Part shown: positions 25,725 through 33,433 of the stretch, in pieces
Layout: each line of letters begins with the position of its first letter
How positions within the stretch are numbered: position 1 is the stretch's first letter
NCBI GenBank assembly: GCA_947090765.1
Contig: OX352322.1
Coordinates: 3,517,501 to 3,581,500, forward strand
DNA from: Pseudomonas sp. MM223
GTDB taxonomy: Bacteria; Pseudomonadota; Gammaproteobacteria; Pseudomonadales; Pseudomonadaceae
Direction of reading: 5' to 3'
Length of the DNA: 64,000 nt
Notes under the pieces: model-generated
What the model was told of the DNA's origin: nothing
What the model saw: the letters and a program-made list of their open reading frames with translations, nothing else
Databases searched by the model: none
Program-made: the position numbers and the translations under genes

Positions 25725-26270
25725 TCAGCTCACTAGGCGATGGAGTCGGTCTGTTGCCATATCTGCCAAGGCAACCAGGCCGTTAGCATCAATATCGCTT
25801 TCGAACACTTGAGGAGTGTTTAGTCGCTGATTGATCAAGATTTCAATACGCACAGCAAGAGAGCGAGCCTTGGCCAGCTGGCGACGTAGAGACAGGTACT
25901 CCTCTCCGATAATCGGAAGTGCTGCAAGCGATGCGCTTGCCTGGCTCGCCTCCTCTAGCTCGCGAATGCTCTGGATCACCTCTGCATACGGATGTTCTTC
26001 AAGCACATGCTTCGGGATCACGGCTTCTGCGGAGAGGATGAGGCAGCTCTCCTCCATTGCCTTATGCATCTGTCGCAGGGAAGCCATTGCGCTCTTGATG
26101 CTCTTGCGTAGCTTGGCTTTCTGCTCAAGCTCATGTTTCGAGGCAGAGCCTGGCTTTATTATCTCAACCACTTGAGGGGTTGCGGCTGCAATTTGAGCGC
26201 ACGAAGTCGATATGCTCAGCGCTAAGCTGAGCATAGCTACCTTCGAAAATGGAACCTTTGCGCTAGACAT
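25725..26270 (-). CDS. exported-looking helical partner of the YafO-like toxin
   Basis: 181 residues starting MSSAKVPFSKVAMLSLALSI, with GAGGAGG 5 bp before the ATG. The first 30 residues look like a signal peptide (LALSISTSCAQIAAA), possibly with a Cys near the cleavage point. The rest is almost entirely charged helix, with segments like LRKSIKSAMASLRQMHKAM. Its stop lies 3 bp before the YafO-like start, so the two are coupled. Position argues for an antitoxin or regulator; the apparent export signal argues against. Function unknown. Confidence 0.6.
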   Translation of the reverse strand: MSSAKVPFSKVAMLSLALSISTSCAQIAAATPQVVEIIKPGSASKHELEQKAKLRKSIKSAMASLRQMHKAMEESCLILSAEAVIPKHVLEEHPYAEVIQSIRELEEASQASASLAALPIIGEEYLSLRRQLAKARSLAVRIEILINQRLNTPQVFESDIDANGLVALADMATDRLHRLVS

Positions 26271-26540
26271 GCTGCCCTCCTCGGGGCGTGAATCAAGCAA
26301 ATAGTGCTTTGGGGGAAGCATAACGCCACCGACGGTACAACTCAATTGTGGTTATTGCCCTTCTAGACCACTGACACCGATTCTCCGCTTATTCCTAACC
26401 CTTCCTGTCCGCCCATCCACCCTGGACGGAAAGCCAGTACCGGCCAGGCTGGCGCCGTAGTAGCGTTGTGCCTCCCAACGAACCGCCCCGGTCCGTTGCC
26501 GGAAAGCCCATGGACTGGGGCATTTTAGAAAGGAAGGAAA

Positions 26541-26738
26541 ATGGCACTGCGAATCAACAACCTCACAATCAACCGTCACCATTCTCCTGTCACGGCTCAA
26601 ATTCACCTGTCCGACGAGGATAACTGTGCCGTGATTGTCCAAGTGAAACTCGAAGGCAAGCCTGTAGAGGAATTTTCCCTTCAGGAGCTTACCAGCCTGG
26701 CTCTGGTAGCAGCGAAGCATCTCACCCAGAGCGTCTGA
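26541..26738 (+). CDS. small moron-like gene, opposite strand
   Basis: 65 residues starting MALRINNLTINRHHSPVTAQ, with AAAGGAAGG 3-4 bp before the ATG. The protein alternates polar and hydrophobic residues as a small beta-sheet would, then a helix. It is convergent with the leftward coiled-coil gene and overlaps its end by 17 bp. Unknown function. Confidence 0.6.
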   Translation: MALRINNLTINRHHSPVTAQIHLSDEDNCAVIVQVKLEGKPVEEFSLQELTSLALVAAKHLTQSV

Positions 26739-26895
26739 TCAATGCCTGCATGCTGTCGACTCGCGCCGCCAGCGCGGCATCGGCAGCAAGCCGCTGGCTC
26801 GCTTCGCCTCCGAGGCGAGCCTCGAGGCTGATCAACGCCTGGAGCGCCTGATCCAGGCCCTTTTCCAATTCTTCAATTCGTTTTGCTTCGCTCAT
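26722..26895 (-). CDS. short coiled-coil phage protein
   Basis: 57 residues starting MSEAKRIEELEKGLDQALQA, with GGGAGG 5 bp upstream. It is nearly all heptad-like helix (LISLEARLGGEASQRL), similar in style to SlyX-type proteins. It lies after the tail chaperone GT gene and is probably the last gene before the cargo block. Function unknown. Confidence 0.55.
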   Translation of the reverse strand: MSEAKRIEELEKGLDQALQALISLEARLGGEASQRLAADAALAARVDSMQALIRRSG

Positions 26896-27005
26896 CGCTT
26901 CCTCCCTCGCGGCCAAGCCGCTTCATTTCGCGTCCCGATGACGCAACACAAGGCGCGTTCGGTCGAGCCATGGCCCCCGGACACAATGATTTCTGGTGGC
27001 CTACG

Positions 27006-27703
27006 CTACTCCGCGGACTCAGCCATAACAGACAGGGCCTCGTTTTCCATGATGCGTAAGTCTCTAAAGACTTCGGAAAGATTGTGGCGCTTCAAACCGA
27101 TCATATTGGCCGTCCCGGGGATGGCGGTGTAGTCGAGGCCTGACGGACCGCCCGGCCCCAGGCGCCACTGTGTGCCCATGGCTTCGAAGAGCAGGAAGGC
27201 TGGCCATGCATCTGGCCAGACCTCCACCTCTTCCACCTCGATGTCATCCAGCGTCAGACCTAGTGCGGCCAACTGCTCGGCGGACGGTCCCTGCTCGTAC
27301 AGTGCCCGTGCCGCCGCCTTCAGTTTCCCAGGCGGGCCGGGCTGTAGGCTGCCTGGTAGGCGTCGATTACCGCCTTCGGAGCGCCGGTGCAGGTGCGCAC
27401 TAAGTCAACGATGGCCTCGGCACTGAACTCGTCCTCCAGGTCCCAGCCTGTGACGATCTCGCCCAGCTGCTCGGCCTGCAGGGCGATTTCACCGGTGGTG
27501 ACCTCTTCCCAGGTTGCCCCTTCTTTCTGTGCCTTCTCCGCCCAGGCATCACGCGCCTTGTTCCAACGGTCGAACATTGCGGACAGGGCCAAGCGATCCA
27601 TGTAGCGGAATTGGAACTCCACCGGTGCCGGTTCGGCGCCAATGCGCGGAACCTGCACTACGGCCGTGAACGTCGGGTTCTGCGCAATTTTGATCTTCGC
27701 CAT
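27006..27703 (-). CDS. GT-like frameshift fusion of the tail assembly chaperone
   Basis: The region after the G stop stays open in the -1 frame from the slip site to 27006 but has no ATG or ribosome site, so it must be made as a fusion. The extension begins KLKAAARALYEQGPSAEQLA and continues to a DUF1799-like domain with the typical MGTQWRLGPGGPSGLDYTAI motif. Total about 231 residues. This is the lambda G/GT arrangement; only a small fraction of ribosomes is expected to shift. Confidence 0.85.
27320..27703 (-). CDS. tail assembly chaperone (G-like)
   Basis: 127 residues starting MAKIKIAQNPTFTAVVQVPR. It lies between the tail tube and tape measure, where lambda G is found. Its last sense codons on the minus strand are G GGA AAC followed by TGA, which allows ribosomes to slip back one base into the next frame (see 27006-27703). 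In lambda-like phages G and the longer GT coat the tape measure and recruit tube subunits. Confidence 0.85.
   Translation of the reverse strand: MAKIKIAQNPTFTAVVQVPRIGAEPAPVEFQFRYMDRLALSAMFDRWNKARDAWAEKAQKEGATWEEVTTGEIALQAEQLGEIVTGWDLEDEFSAEAIVDLVRTCTGAPKAVIDAYQAAYSPARLGN
27323..27329 (-). promoter_or_regulatory. -1 ribosomal slippery heptamer GGGAAAC
   Basis: Reads G GGA AAC in the G frame and is followed immediately by the TGA stop of G (27322-27320). It matches the X XXY YYZ rule for -1 slippage and has the same form as lambda's GGGAAAG. Downstream G+C-rich sequence could form a stimulatory structure, which I did not fold. Confidence 0.85.
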
Positions 27704-27712
27704 GTGGACTCC

Positions 27713-28372
27713 TTAGGCAGCCTTGAGGTAGCGCAGAGGGCGGCCGGACAGGCCAACAGAGATGGTGCGGGTCATCAGGTTGTTCCGCTCCATGGTCGGG
27801 GTGGTGGTGATGCTGACGTAGCCCGGATAGAGGATCTGGTCACCGTTGCGCAGCTTCAGGCGAACCACGGTCAGCTCCTTGGACTCGTCGAAGCCTTCGA
27901 CAGCGCCCACGTACGCGGCGGTTGGCTGATCCTCGACCACGATCGCCAGACTGATCGGGTTGCGGTTGGTCGGCATCTGGCGGTCGTCATCGTCTTCCAG
28001 ATAGCCCACGGTCAGAAACTGCTGCTCACCGCCGGACGGGGTGAAGCCAGTTACCTTGGAGATTTGCACCCAGTCGGTGACCGGGATGACCGAGCCAAGG
28101 CCAGCGCCAGGGGTGAAGATGTCGGCATCTGTGGTGCTGATGCTGCCCAGGCCGAAGCTGTCGGTCAGGGGATTCACGACCCGCGCGGCGCGGTCGGTGA
28201 GCTTGGCCCAGCCGGAATCGATCAGCACTACGTCATCGGCAGTCAGGTCGTGGCCTACAGCGCTGAGCACTGGCGGCGCAGCGTTGGTGATTGCGGTGAA
28301 GGGGACGGCGGCCCCCAGGGTCGCGGCGATCTCAACGATAGCGCCGTTCGGCAGCGGGAAGCGTGCGGCCAT
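27713..28372 (-). CDS. major tail tube protein
   Basis: 219 residues starting MAARFPLPNGAIVEIAATLG, beta-rich, with acidic turn GYLEDDDDRQMPTNRNPISL in the middle and a C-terminal TISVGLSGRPLRYLKAA. Position before the G-like chaperone and after the tail terminator genes, with length near 220, fits the tube subunit of a siphovirus. Hexamers stack along the tape measure to form the tail. Confidence 0.8.
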   Translation of the reverse strand: MAARFPLPNGAIVEIAATLGAAVPFTAITNAAPPVLSAVGHDLTADDVVLIDSGWAKLTDRAARVVNPLTDSFGLGSISTTDADIFTPGAGLGSVIPVTDWVQISKVTGFTPSGGEQQFLTVGYLEDDDDRQMPTNRNPISLAIVVEDQPTAAYVGAVEGFDESKELTVVRLKLRNGDQILYPGYVSITTTPTMERNNLMTRTISVGLSGRPLRYLKAA

Positions 28373-28439
28373 GGTGTTTTCCTCTTGGGTAGAAACGACG
28401 AAGCCCGCACGCGGCGGGTTTCATTGGTATCTGGAATGG

Positions 28440-29438
28440 TTAGCGACGATGCAGAAGGCCGCCCGGGCGAAGCTCTTCGCGGATCACCTCACGCACAGCC
28501 TCGGCCTGATCTTCGATCTTGGAGCGCAACTCCAAACCAAGGTCGCTATCAGCAAGCATGCCGCTGAGCAGTCCCAGGACCTCCGAGACATCGCCCTTCT
28601 CGATGGTGCGGTCCATGTCGGTCCGATCATCTTTGGTCTCGCCGCGAGCCGGGTCGATACCAAGACCGATGCCAATGCAGACGTATTGGGCATTGGCATT
28701 CTTTGCCATGGTCACGGCAAATCGGTCAGCGGCCGTCAGATACTGACCAGCCAACAGAGCAGTGCCCGGCTTCCAGTCCGTCAGCGCATCACGCAGTGCA
28801 CCTTCGCTCTCATCGCCTCGGCAAATCGCCTTCTCCAGCGCGCCAATGCGCCCGGCCAAAGCCTCATCCGCTGATGCGCGGGTGCTGGCTTCGTCAACGA
28901 TCTGTGCTTTGGTAGCGAACTGATCAATGAGGGCCTGGCTGATGAAGACCTGGTCACCCTCAACCACGAACGACTGATCAACCGATGGGTCATCGCTCTT
29001 CGGGCAGCCAAGGCGCGCCATGACCTTGCCGTTGCAGGTAATGGTCATAACATCGCCATTGATGGTGATACCCGAGCCGGTACGCCACGAGACTCGAGCC
29101 AAGGCCTCTTGCTCAGTCTCGAGGCGCCGGTAGGTCAGCGTGGTGCGGATGTCCGAGCCGTCGCGGTCGAACGAGATGTCCTCAGTCGAGAGCTCGGCGC
29201 TATCGCGATGCTCAGCAGGGATCTTCGCGACTTGCGCGCCGATGAAGTTGTAGTACTCGACTGCATTGCTAGGCAGGTCGCTTTCGGGCCACTCGCCAAC
29301 CGTGACGGTGATCATTTGCGGAGCGCTGGACAGCGAACCCACGGCGACATGGCCTCTGTTGATTTCGAGGGCGCCAGTCTTGAGGTCGAAACGGTATCCT
29401 GAAACGCCAGTTACATAGTTAGCACGCTGTATCTGCAT
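28440..29438 (-). CDS. orphan DUF1983-like tail protein, related to the J C-terminus
   Basis: 332 residues starting MQIQRANYVTGVSGYRFDLK. The C-terminal 150 residues contain YLTAADRFAVTMAK and YVCIGIGLGID, matching the J C-terminal domain (SADRFAVVNG and YVAAGIGLGIE) but in swapped order, and FVVEGDQVFISQALIDQ matches J's FAVQGGQVFMNEAFIQD. The N-terminal half is beta-rich. A separate J-tail-like protein upstream of the tube gene is unexpected. It may be a virion decoration or alternative receptor-binding protein; that is inference. Confidence 0.65.
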   Translation of the reverse strand: MQIQRANYVTGVSGYRFDLKTGALEINRGHVAVGSLSSAPQMITVTVGEWPESDLPSNAVEYYNFIGAQVAKIPAEHRDSAELSTEDISFDRDGSDIRTTLTYRRLETEQEALARVSWRTGSGITINGDVMTITCNGKVMARLGCPKSDDPSVDQSFVVEGDQVFISQALIDQFATKAQIVDEASTRASADEALAGRIGALEKAICRGDESEGALRDALTDWKPGTALLAGQYLTAADRFAVTMAKNANAQYVCIGIGLGIDPARGETKDDRTDMDRTIEKGDVSEVLGLLSGMLADSDLGLELRSKIEDQAEAVREVIREELRPGGLLHRR

Positions 29439-29452
29439 ACATTGTTCTCCAT

Positions 29453-29974
29453 TCAGGCCGCATCAAGGCCAAGGGTCAGTTGAAGCTGGTCTCGCCAGTA
29501 CTCGACCTGATGCTCCAGGCCAGACTTCTTGTTTCGCCACCTCGCCAGCTCGCGACCACTCAGGCTTGCAACGGCCTTCGCGTCATCAAGAGCACGACAG
29601 GCGCGGTCAAATTGCTGCTTCTCGTTCAACTCGCCGCGCAACAGGGCGTCAATGTGCAGGTCGGCCCATACGGCGAAGTCGTCGTCAAGCCAGCGAGCGA
29701 ACGCAACGGCCAGCTTTGGGTGGAGCCAGGTACCCTGACCCTTGCCGCCCTTCACTGCCTCGACAAGACCGAAGTGAGATTTTCCCACTTCGGTGTCCAG
29801 GCCCAGTGCTCTCGCCAGAGCCTTCAGGTAGCTGATGCTTGCGGGCAGACGAAGCCAATCGACCGGGCGCTTGCCGAAGCGCTTGGCTACGTCCGTGGCG
29901 TTGATCCACCCGTCGCTGTTGAAGCGCACGGCTTTGCCTTGGTAGTGAAACGGAATGACGTTGCTCTCGATCAT
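29453..29974 (-). CDS. KilA-N domain protein
   Basis: 173 residues starting MIESNVIPFHYQGKAVRFNS. The first 110 residues are a KilA-N DNA-binding domain: GWINATDVAKRFGKRPVDWL, GTWLHPKLAVAFARWLDDDF and VWADLHIDALLRGE. The rest is helical. KilA-N proteins are phage-encoded DNA-binding factors, some toxic to the host. The start at 29974 has GAGG 8 bp upstream; earlier in-frame ATGs lack a site. It interrupts the tail genes between the tail terminator and the tube, so is likely a moron or a regulator moving with this operon. Confidence 0.85.
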   Translation of the reverse strand: MIESNVIPFHYQGKAVRFNSDGWINATDVAKRFGKRPVDWLRLPASISYLKALARALGLDTEVGKSHFGLVEAVKGGKGQGTWLHPKLAVAFARWLDDDFAVWADLHIDALLRGELNEKQQFDRACRALDDAKAVASLSGRELARWRNKKSGLEHQVEYWRDQLQLTLGLDAA

Positions 29975-30103
29975 CTGTGACACCTCGTTCATCAGGCGAA
30001 TAGAAACGCAGCCGGGGCGGATGGATGAACGAACATCCACCGTTCGGCTGTACGGGCCTAGGCTGCGTGTTTGGCTGGCCGCTTTTGGCAGCCTCGGAAG
30101 GGT

Positions 30104-30517
30104 TTACTGGTCCGCGATGCCGCGGTAGGTGAAGCTGGCCGGGACCGTGTAGGTCGCCGACTCGGTTATGGTTGGGCCCTGCTCTACCGGCTCGGTGATC
30201 AGGCCCTCGAAGCCATTGCGGCTGAGTTCCGAATCCACCCGGAAGAGGCTCGAAAGCTCTTCGACCAAGGCCTCGGCTGTAGCCAATGGCTGTCCCGCCG
30301 GGCAAACGATGCTCAACTGGTAGACGCCGGTGTACTCGTAGGCATCGCTGCCCAGGTAGCGACAGGTGGTGCCCGCTGGCAGCGGGAACGCTTGCAGGTA
30401 GGTTTCGTCGGGCCCGGCCTCGAAGCCCTGCTCGAAGTTCGCGACCCGGATCGGGCGCGCCGCGGCCCAGGCCATCAGCTTGATCTCGATGGCCTGTCGA
30501 GCGAGTGCCTGGCTCAT
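30104..30517 (-). CDS. tail terminator protein
   Basis: 137 residues starting MSQALARQAIEIKLMAWAAA. The pattern of an N-terminal helix, then beta strands with PLPAGTTCRYLGSDAYEYTG and YQLSIVCPAGQP, is that of small tail-terminator/completion proteins in siphovirus neck clusters. It follows the HK97 gp10-like gene with a 4-bp overlap. It would cap the tail and join it to the head. Confidence 0.75.
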   Translation of the reverse strand: MSQALARQAIEIKLMAWAAARPIRVANFEQGFEAGPDETYLQAFPLPAGTTCRYLGSDAYEYTGVYQLSIVCPAGQPLATAEALVEELSSLFRVDSELSRNGFEGLITEPVEQGPTITESATYTVPASFTYRGIADQ

Positions 30518-31194
30518 ACCTGATTGTTCCTGATGGCTTGGTCGACGATAGCTTGGAAGTTGGCCAGGGTAACCCGGACCATCCCGCTCGGCGCCTGGGT
30601 GGAGTGGCCATATTCCAATGGCACGGCATAGGGCAGGTTGTTCACGATGTAGGCAGTCTGGCCGATGGTCAGCGCCTGCACTTGGGTGATGAGCGCGGTA
30701 ATGGCCTCGCTGCCGGACGGGTCTATGCGGTCGAGCTCCTCAGTCGCCGGAGAGTCGATGGAGAACTGCCAGTTACCCCGGAACCGCCCGCCGACGTAGC
30801 CTTGGCCTGCAACCAACCCGTTCACAGCGAAATTCTGCACACGCTCGGTCCTGGTCAGGGGCTTCGCGTACTTCACGCCCTTGCGCAGCTTGCCGGCCTT
30901 TGTGAAGTTGTCCTGATTCAAGTTGATCAGGGTGTTGCGCACCGCGACCTTGAAGTCGTAGTCATCGGCTGCCCTGGTGGCCTTGGTCCGGTGTGCTACG
31001 TTGGCCGCCCACAGCTCCGGGTTGCCGACTGGCGACATACGTATCACGCTGCTGCCGATCTCGATCACGATCTCGCGGAAGGTAGCGTCCAGCGCCTGCT
31101 CGGCCTGCTCGGCGAACGCCCGGATGCTCTCGGCGAATCCGCCCTCAAGCCCGCCGTATCGCTGGGTCATGTGTGAGCCGCGCGGCATGGTCAT
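30514..31194 (-). CDS. HK97 gp10-like neck/tail-completion protein
   Basis: 226 residues. The C-terminal part shows the gp10 family ending: TAYIVNNLPYAVPLEYGHST and APSGMVRVTLANFQAIVDQA. The N-terminal helix FAEQAEQALDATFREIVIEI is typical too. Family members act at the neck during tail completion. It overlaps both neighbours by 4 bp. Confidence 0.85.
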   Translation of the reverse strand: MTMPRGSHMTQRYGGLEGGFAESIRAFAEQAEQALDATFREIVIEIGSSVIRMSPVGNPELWAANVAHRTKATRAADDYDFKVAVRNTLINLNQDNFTKAGKLRKGVKYAKPLTRTERVQNFAVNGLVAGQGYVGGRFRGNWQFSIDSPATEELDRIDPSGSEAITALITQVQALTIGQTAYIVNNLPYAVPLEYGHSTQAPSGMVRVTLANFQAIVDQAIRNNQV

Positions 31195-31583
31195 TTCCTC
31201 AGCTGAATGGTCCAGGTGGCTTGGGCTGGGTCTTCGGACACGTTGAGCGTTCGGTAGCCGCTGATTTGGTCGCCGATTTTGGGCGAGGCCGGGGCTTCAG
31301 TGACCAGACCAGCCTGCTCTTCGAACAGCTCGTTCTGCAGCACCAGCAGTTTCACGTCCTCGGTCTGGATGCGAGAGCCATCGATCTCCTTGGCCAGGTA
31401 GCTACCAAACACACCGCGCCCGGCGTAATGGAAGGTTGAGGCCGGGACAGTACCGCCGATCTCGGGGTCATATCCACCCTTCACCGTGCGACTTCCTGCA
31501 ACAGGCTTCACCGCATCGGCCAGGCCGTCCGGATCATCGAACGCTTCCGCCAGCTCGGCCTGAAGTTCTTCGCGCATGCCCAT
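31191..31583 (-). CDS. head-tail connector / head closure protein
   Basis: 130 residues starting MGMREELQAELAEAFDDPDG. The beta-rich body (GVFGSYLAKEIDGSRIQTED, KIGDQISGYRTLNVSEDPAQ) and its position between the adaptor and gp10-like genes match the head-closure protein of siphovirus neck modules. Assignment is from position and size. An alternative start two codons downstream is possible. Confidence 0.65.
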   Translation of the reverse strand: MGMREELQAELAEAFDDPDGLADAVKPVAGSRTVKGGYDPEIGGTVPASTFHYAGRGVFGSYLAKEIDGSRIQTEDVKLLVLQNELFEEQAGLVTEAPASPKIGDQISGYRTLNVSEDPAQATWTIQLRK

Positions 31584-31586
31584 AGG

Positions 31587-31964
31587 TCAGATCCTCTTGA
31601 GCATTACGGTGCCCGATCGACGGATCCATGGAGCGATGAGGTCGAGGGCGAAGTTCTCGCCAGCGGAACGATCGACGGAGCCCGCTACATAGGTCTTGCT
31701 GGTCGAGGTGCCGGACTGAGCAGACACCGACTTGCTCTGCACCTCGCGCTGGGTGTCCTTGTAGAGCTGGCCGGCCGCAGCCAGCTTGGCCACCTGCGCA
31801 CCGGCAGTCACGATGGCATCCGGCACCGGGTCTGGCACCGGGCGCTTGATCTTGGCCGTGAGCCAAGCGTTGGCCATGGCCACAGCAAGGACCGCATCAC
31901 CGGTACCGGCCCAGCCCTGCCCGAGCGCCTGGTCGACATCAGCGACGGTGATGAAGTCGGTCAT
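31587..31964 (-). CDS. head-tail adaptor protein
   Basis: 125 residues starting MTDFITVADVDQALGQGWAG. A mostly helical protein with the plan of phage neck adaptor proteins sometimes annotated DnaT-like. The C-terminal SGTSTSKTYVAGSVDRSAGE and LIAPWIRRSGT fit that group. It is placed between the LEM-like protein and the head closure gene. Name is positional. Confidence 0.65.
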   Translation of the reverse strand: MTDFITVADVDQALGQGWAGTGDAVLAVAMANAWLTAKIKRPVPDPVPDAIVTAGAQVAKLAAAGQLYKDTQREVQSKSVSAQSGTSTSKTYVAGSVDRSAGENFALDLIAPWIRRSGTVMLKRI

Positions 31965-31967
31965 GGC

Positions 31968-32405
31968 TTATTCCTTCGGAGGAATCAGGGCCTGCAGTTC
32001 GGGCTTGTTGAGGGCAGCATCGAAGGTGATGCCCTGGGCCGTCAGCCACTCCTTCAACTGCGGGACCTTCATCTTGTGCGGGTCGGTCTCGTCGTCATTG
32101 CCTTCCGCCTCGATCGCTTTGTCGATGTCGGCCTGGCTGCTCACAGAGGCATAGCCGGCCGGCGGGTAGGCCGACGCCTTGTAGCCCTGCTCCAGCCACT
32201 GAGCGATGGTCGGGCCGTCCAGGCGCAGGCCCTCTTCGATCTCGCTGACACTGATGCCCTGGCGCTGGTAGGCCTGGCTGATGTGCGGGGCATCGCCCTG
32301 CACAGACACCGAGGTAGCGCCGTCGATCACGCCGAAGAACTGGTCCAGGCGGCGATAGCAGGTGCCGCGCTCGCTGCCCGGGGTGTTGGTGTAGATGACT
32401 TTCAT
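31968..32405 (-). CDS. head-region protein with C-terminal HeH/LEM domain
   Basis: 145 residues starting MKVIYTNTPGSERGTCYRRL. The last 35 residues (KMKVPQLKEWLTAQGITFDA) fit the HeH/LEM fold, a small two-helix nucleic-acid or protein binding unit seen in phage head-tail genes. The N-terminal part is unassigned. It lies directly after the capsid gene in the structural operon. Confidence 0.65.
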   Translation of the reverse strand: MKVIYTNTPGSERGTCYRRLDQFFGVIDGATSVSVQGDAPHISQAYQRQGISVSEIEEGLRLDGPTIAQWLEQGYKASAYPPAGYASVSSQADIDKAIEAEGNDDETDPHKMKVPQLKEWLTAQGITFDAALNKPELQALIPPKE

Positions 32406-32452
32406 GCTGATCTCCTGCGCAGGGCGCCAGGCCGGCGCCCTGCATCATGGGG

Positions 32453-33430
32453 TCAAGGGGTGGCGGTGCCGCTGATGACCGCGGCGAACGGAACCTGCTT
32501 GCGGTCGAAGACGCGCTTCCAGTTCGCTGCAGCGGCGTACTGGACCGCGGTCGGGCTGAGGTTGCGGTTCTCGCTGCCCTGCCAGCTGAAGCCGGCCGGC
32601 TGCAGGATGAATGTCTTGCGCTCCCACAGGACCTCAGCGCCACCGCCGTTGCCGCCGCCGGGTTTGCGCTCCAGCTCGACCGGCTTGGTCGGATCGCCTT
32701 CGCCGTAGCCGAAAGCCCCCTGGCCGAAGAACAGCGACAAGTACTGACCCGGCGCGTAGGTCAGGGCGTCGTCCATGAACACCGGCTTGCCCAGGTAGGT
32801 CGCCAAAATGATCTTGCCCTGCGAGTCGCGCAGATACTCGATCATGTCCTGCTTCACCATCTGGTTCATGACGACAGAGTGCACGCCGATTGCGGCGAAC
32901 ATGTCGGCGGCGTCGCCGGCGGTGAAAGCGGCGTCTTGGAAGGCGTTTGCGCTGATCGAAGCGCCCGAGTCCTTGACCATGTCGCCGCCGTTCTGGGCGA
33001 TGTTGGCCGCGATGATGCCGCGGCCGGCGCCCATCAGGTAGCGCTGCCACTGACGGGTCCAGTAGGTGCCGAAGCGGTTGCGGATGTGCTGCATCGGCTC
33101 GGAGTTGGCCAGCTCAGCAGCCAGGTCGGAAACGCCGTAGCCTTTGTTGAGGTACAGGGTTCGGGCACGCATGCTGCCCTGCTCGGCTTTGCCAACCTCG
33201 CCCTGGTCGTCAGGGTCATCGTTGGAAATGTTCGGCGCTTCGTCGGCGTCGAGATCCTGCCAGTAGCTGATCTCGGAAGTGCCCTGGCCGTTCTTGGCGA
33301 TGTCGTCCAGGGTGGCAGAGCGGGTGATGATGCCCGATTCGAAGACGGCGGTCTTCTCGGGGGAGTTCACCGGCTCCAAGGTGCCGTAGTAGTCGGAAAC
33401 GAAGATGTCCGACAGTTGGGTAGATGCCAT
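32453..33430 (-). CDS. major capsid protein
   Basis: 325 residues starting MASTQLSDIFVSDYYGTLEP, immediately downstream of the scaffolding gene. Its features, ARTLYLNKGYGVSDLAAELA, WTRQWQRYLMGAGRGIIAAN and a C-terminal VFDRKQVPFAAVISGTATP, agree with HK97-fold shell proteins of siphoviruses. It should assemble into an icosahedral shell around the scaffold. Family placement is by length, position and composition. Confidence 0.85.
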   Translation of the reverse strand: MASTQLSDIFVSDYYGTLEPVNSPEKTAVFESGIITRSATLDDIAKNGQGTSEISYWQDLDADEAPNISNDDPDDQGEVGKAEQGSMRARTLYLNKGYGVSDLAAELANSEPMQHIRNRFGTYWTRQWQRYLMGAGRGIIAANIAQNGGDMVKDSGASISANAFQDAAFTAGDAADMFAAIGVHSVVMNQMVKQDMIEYLRDSQGKIILATYLGKPVFMDDALTYAPGQYLSLFFGQGAFGYGEGDPTKPVELERKPGGGNGGGAEVLWERKTFILQPAGFSWQGSENRNLSPTAVQYAAAANWKRVFDRKQVPFAAVISGTATP

Positions 33431-33433
33431 GGG

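Noticed and set aside
27611..28567. 318-codon plus-strand frame
   Set aside because: Antisense to the tail tube and chaperone genes; no start signal.
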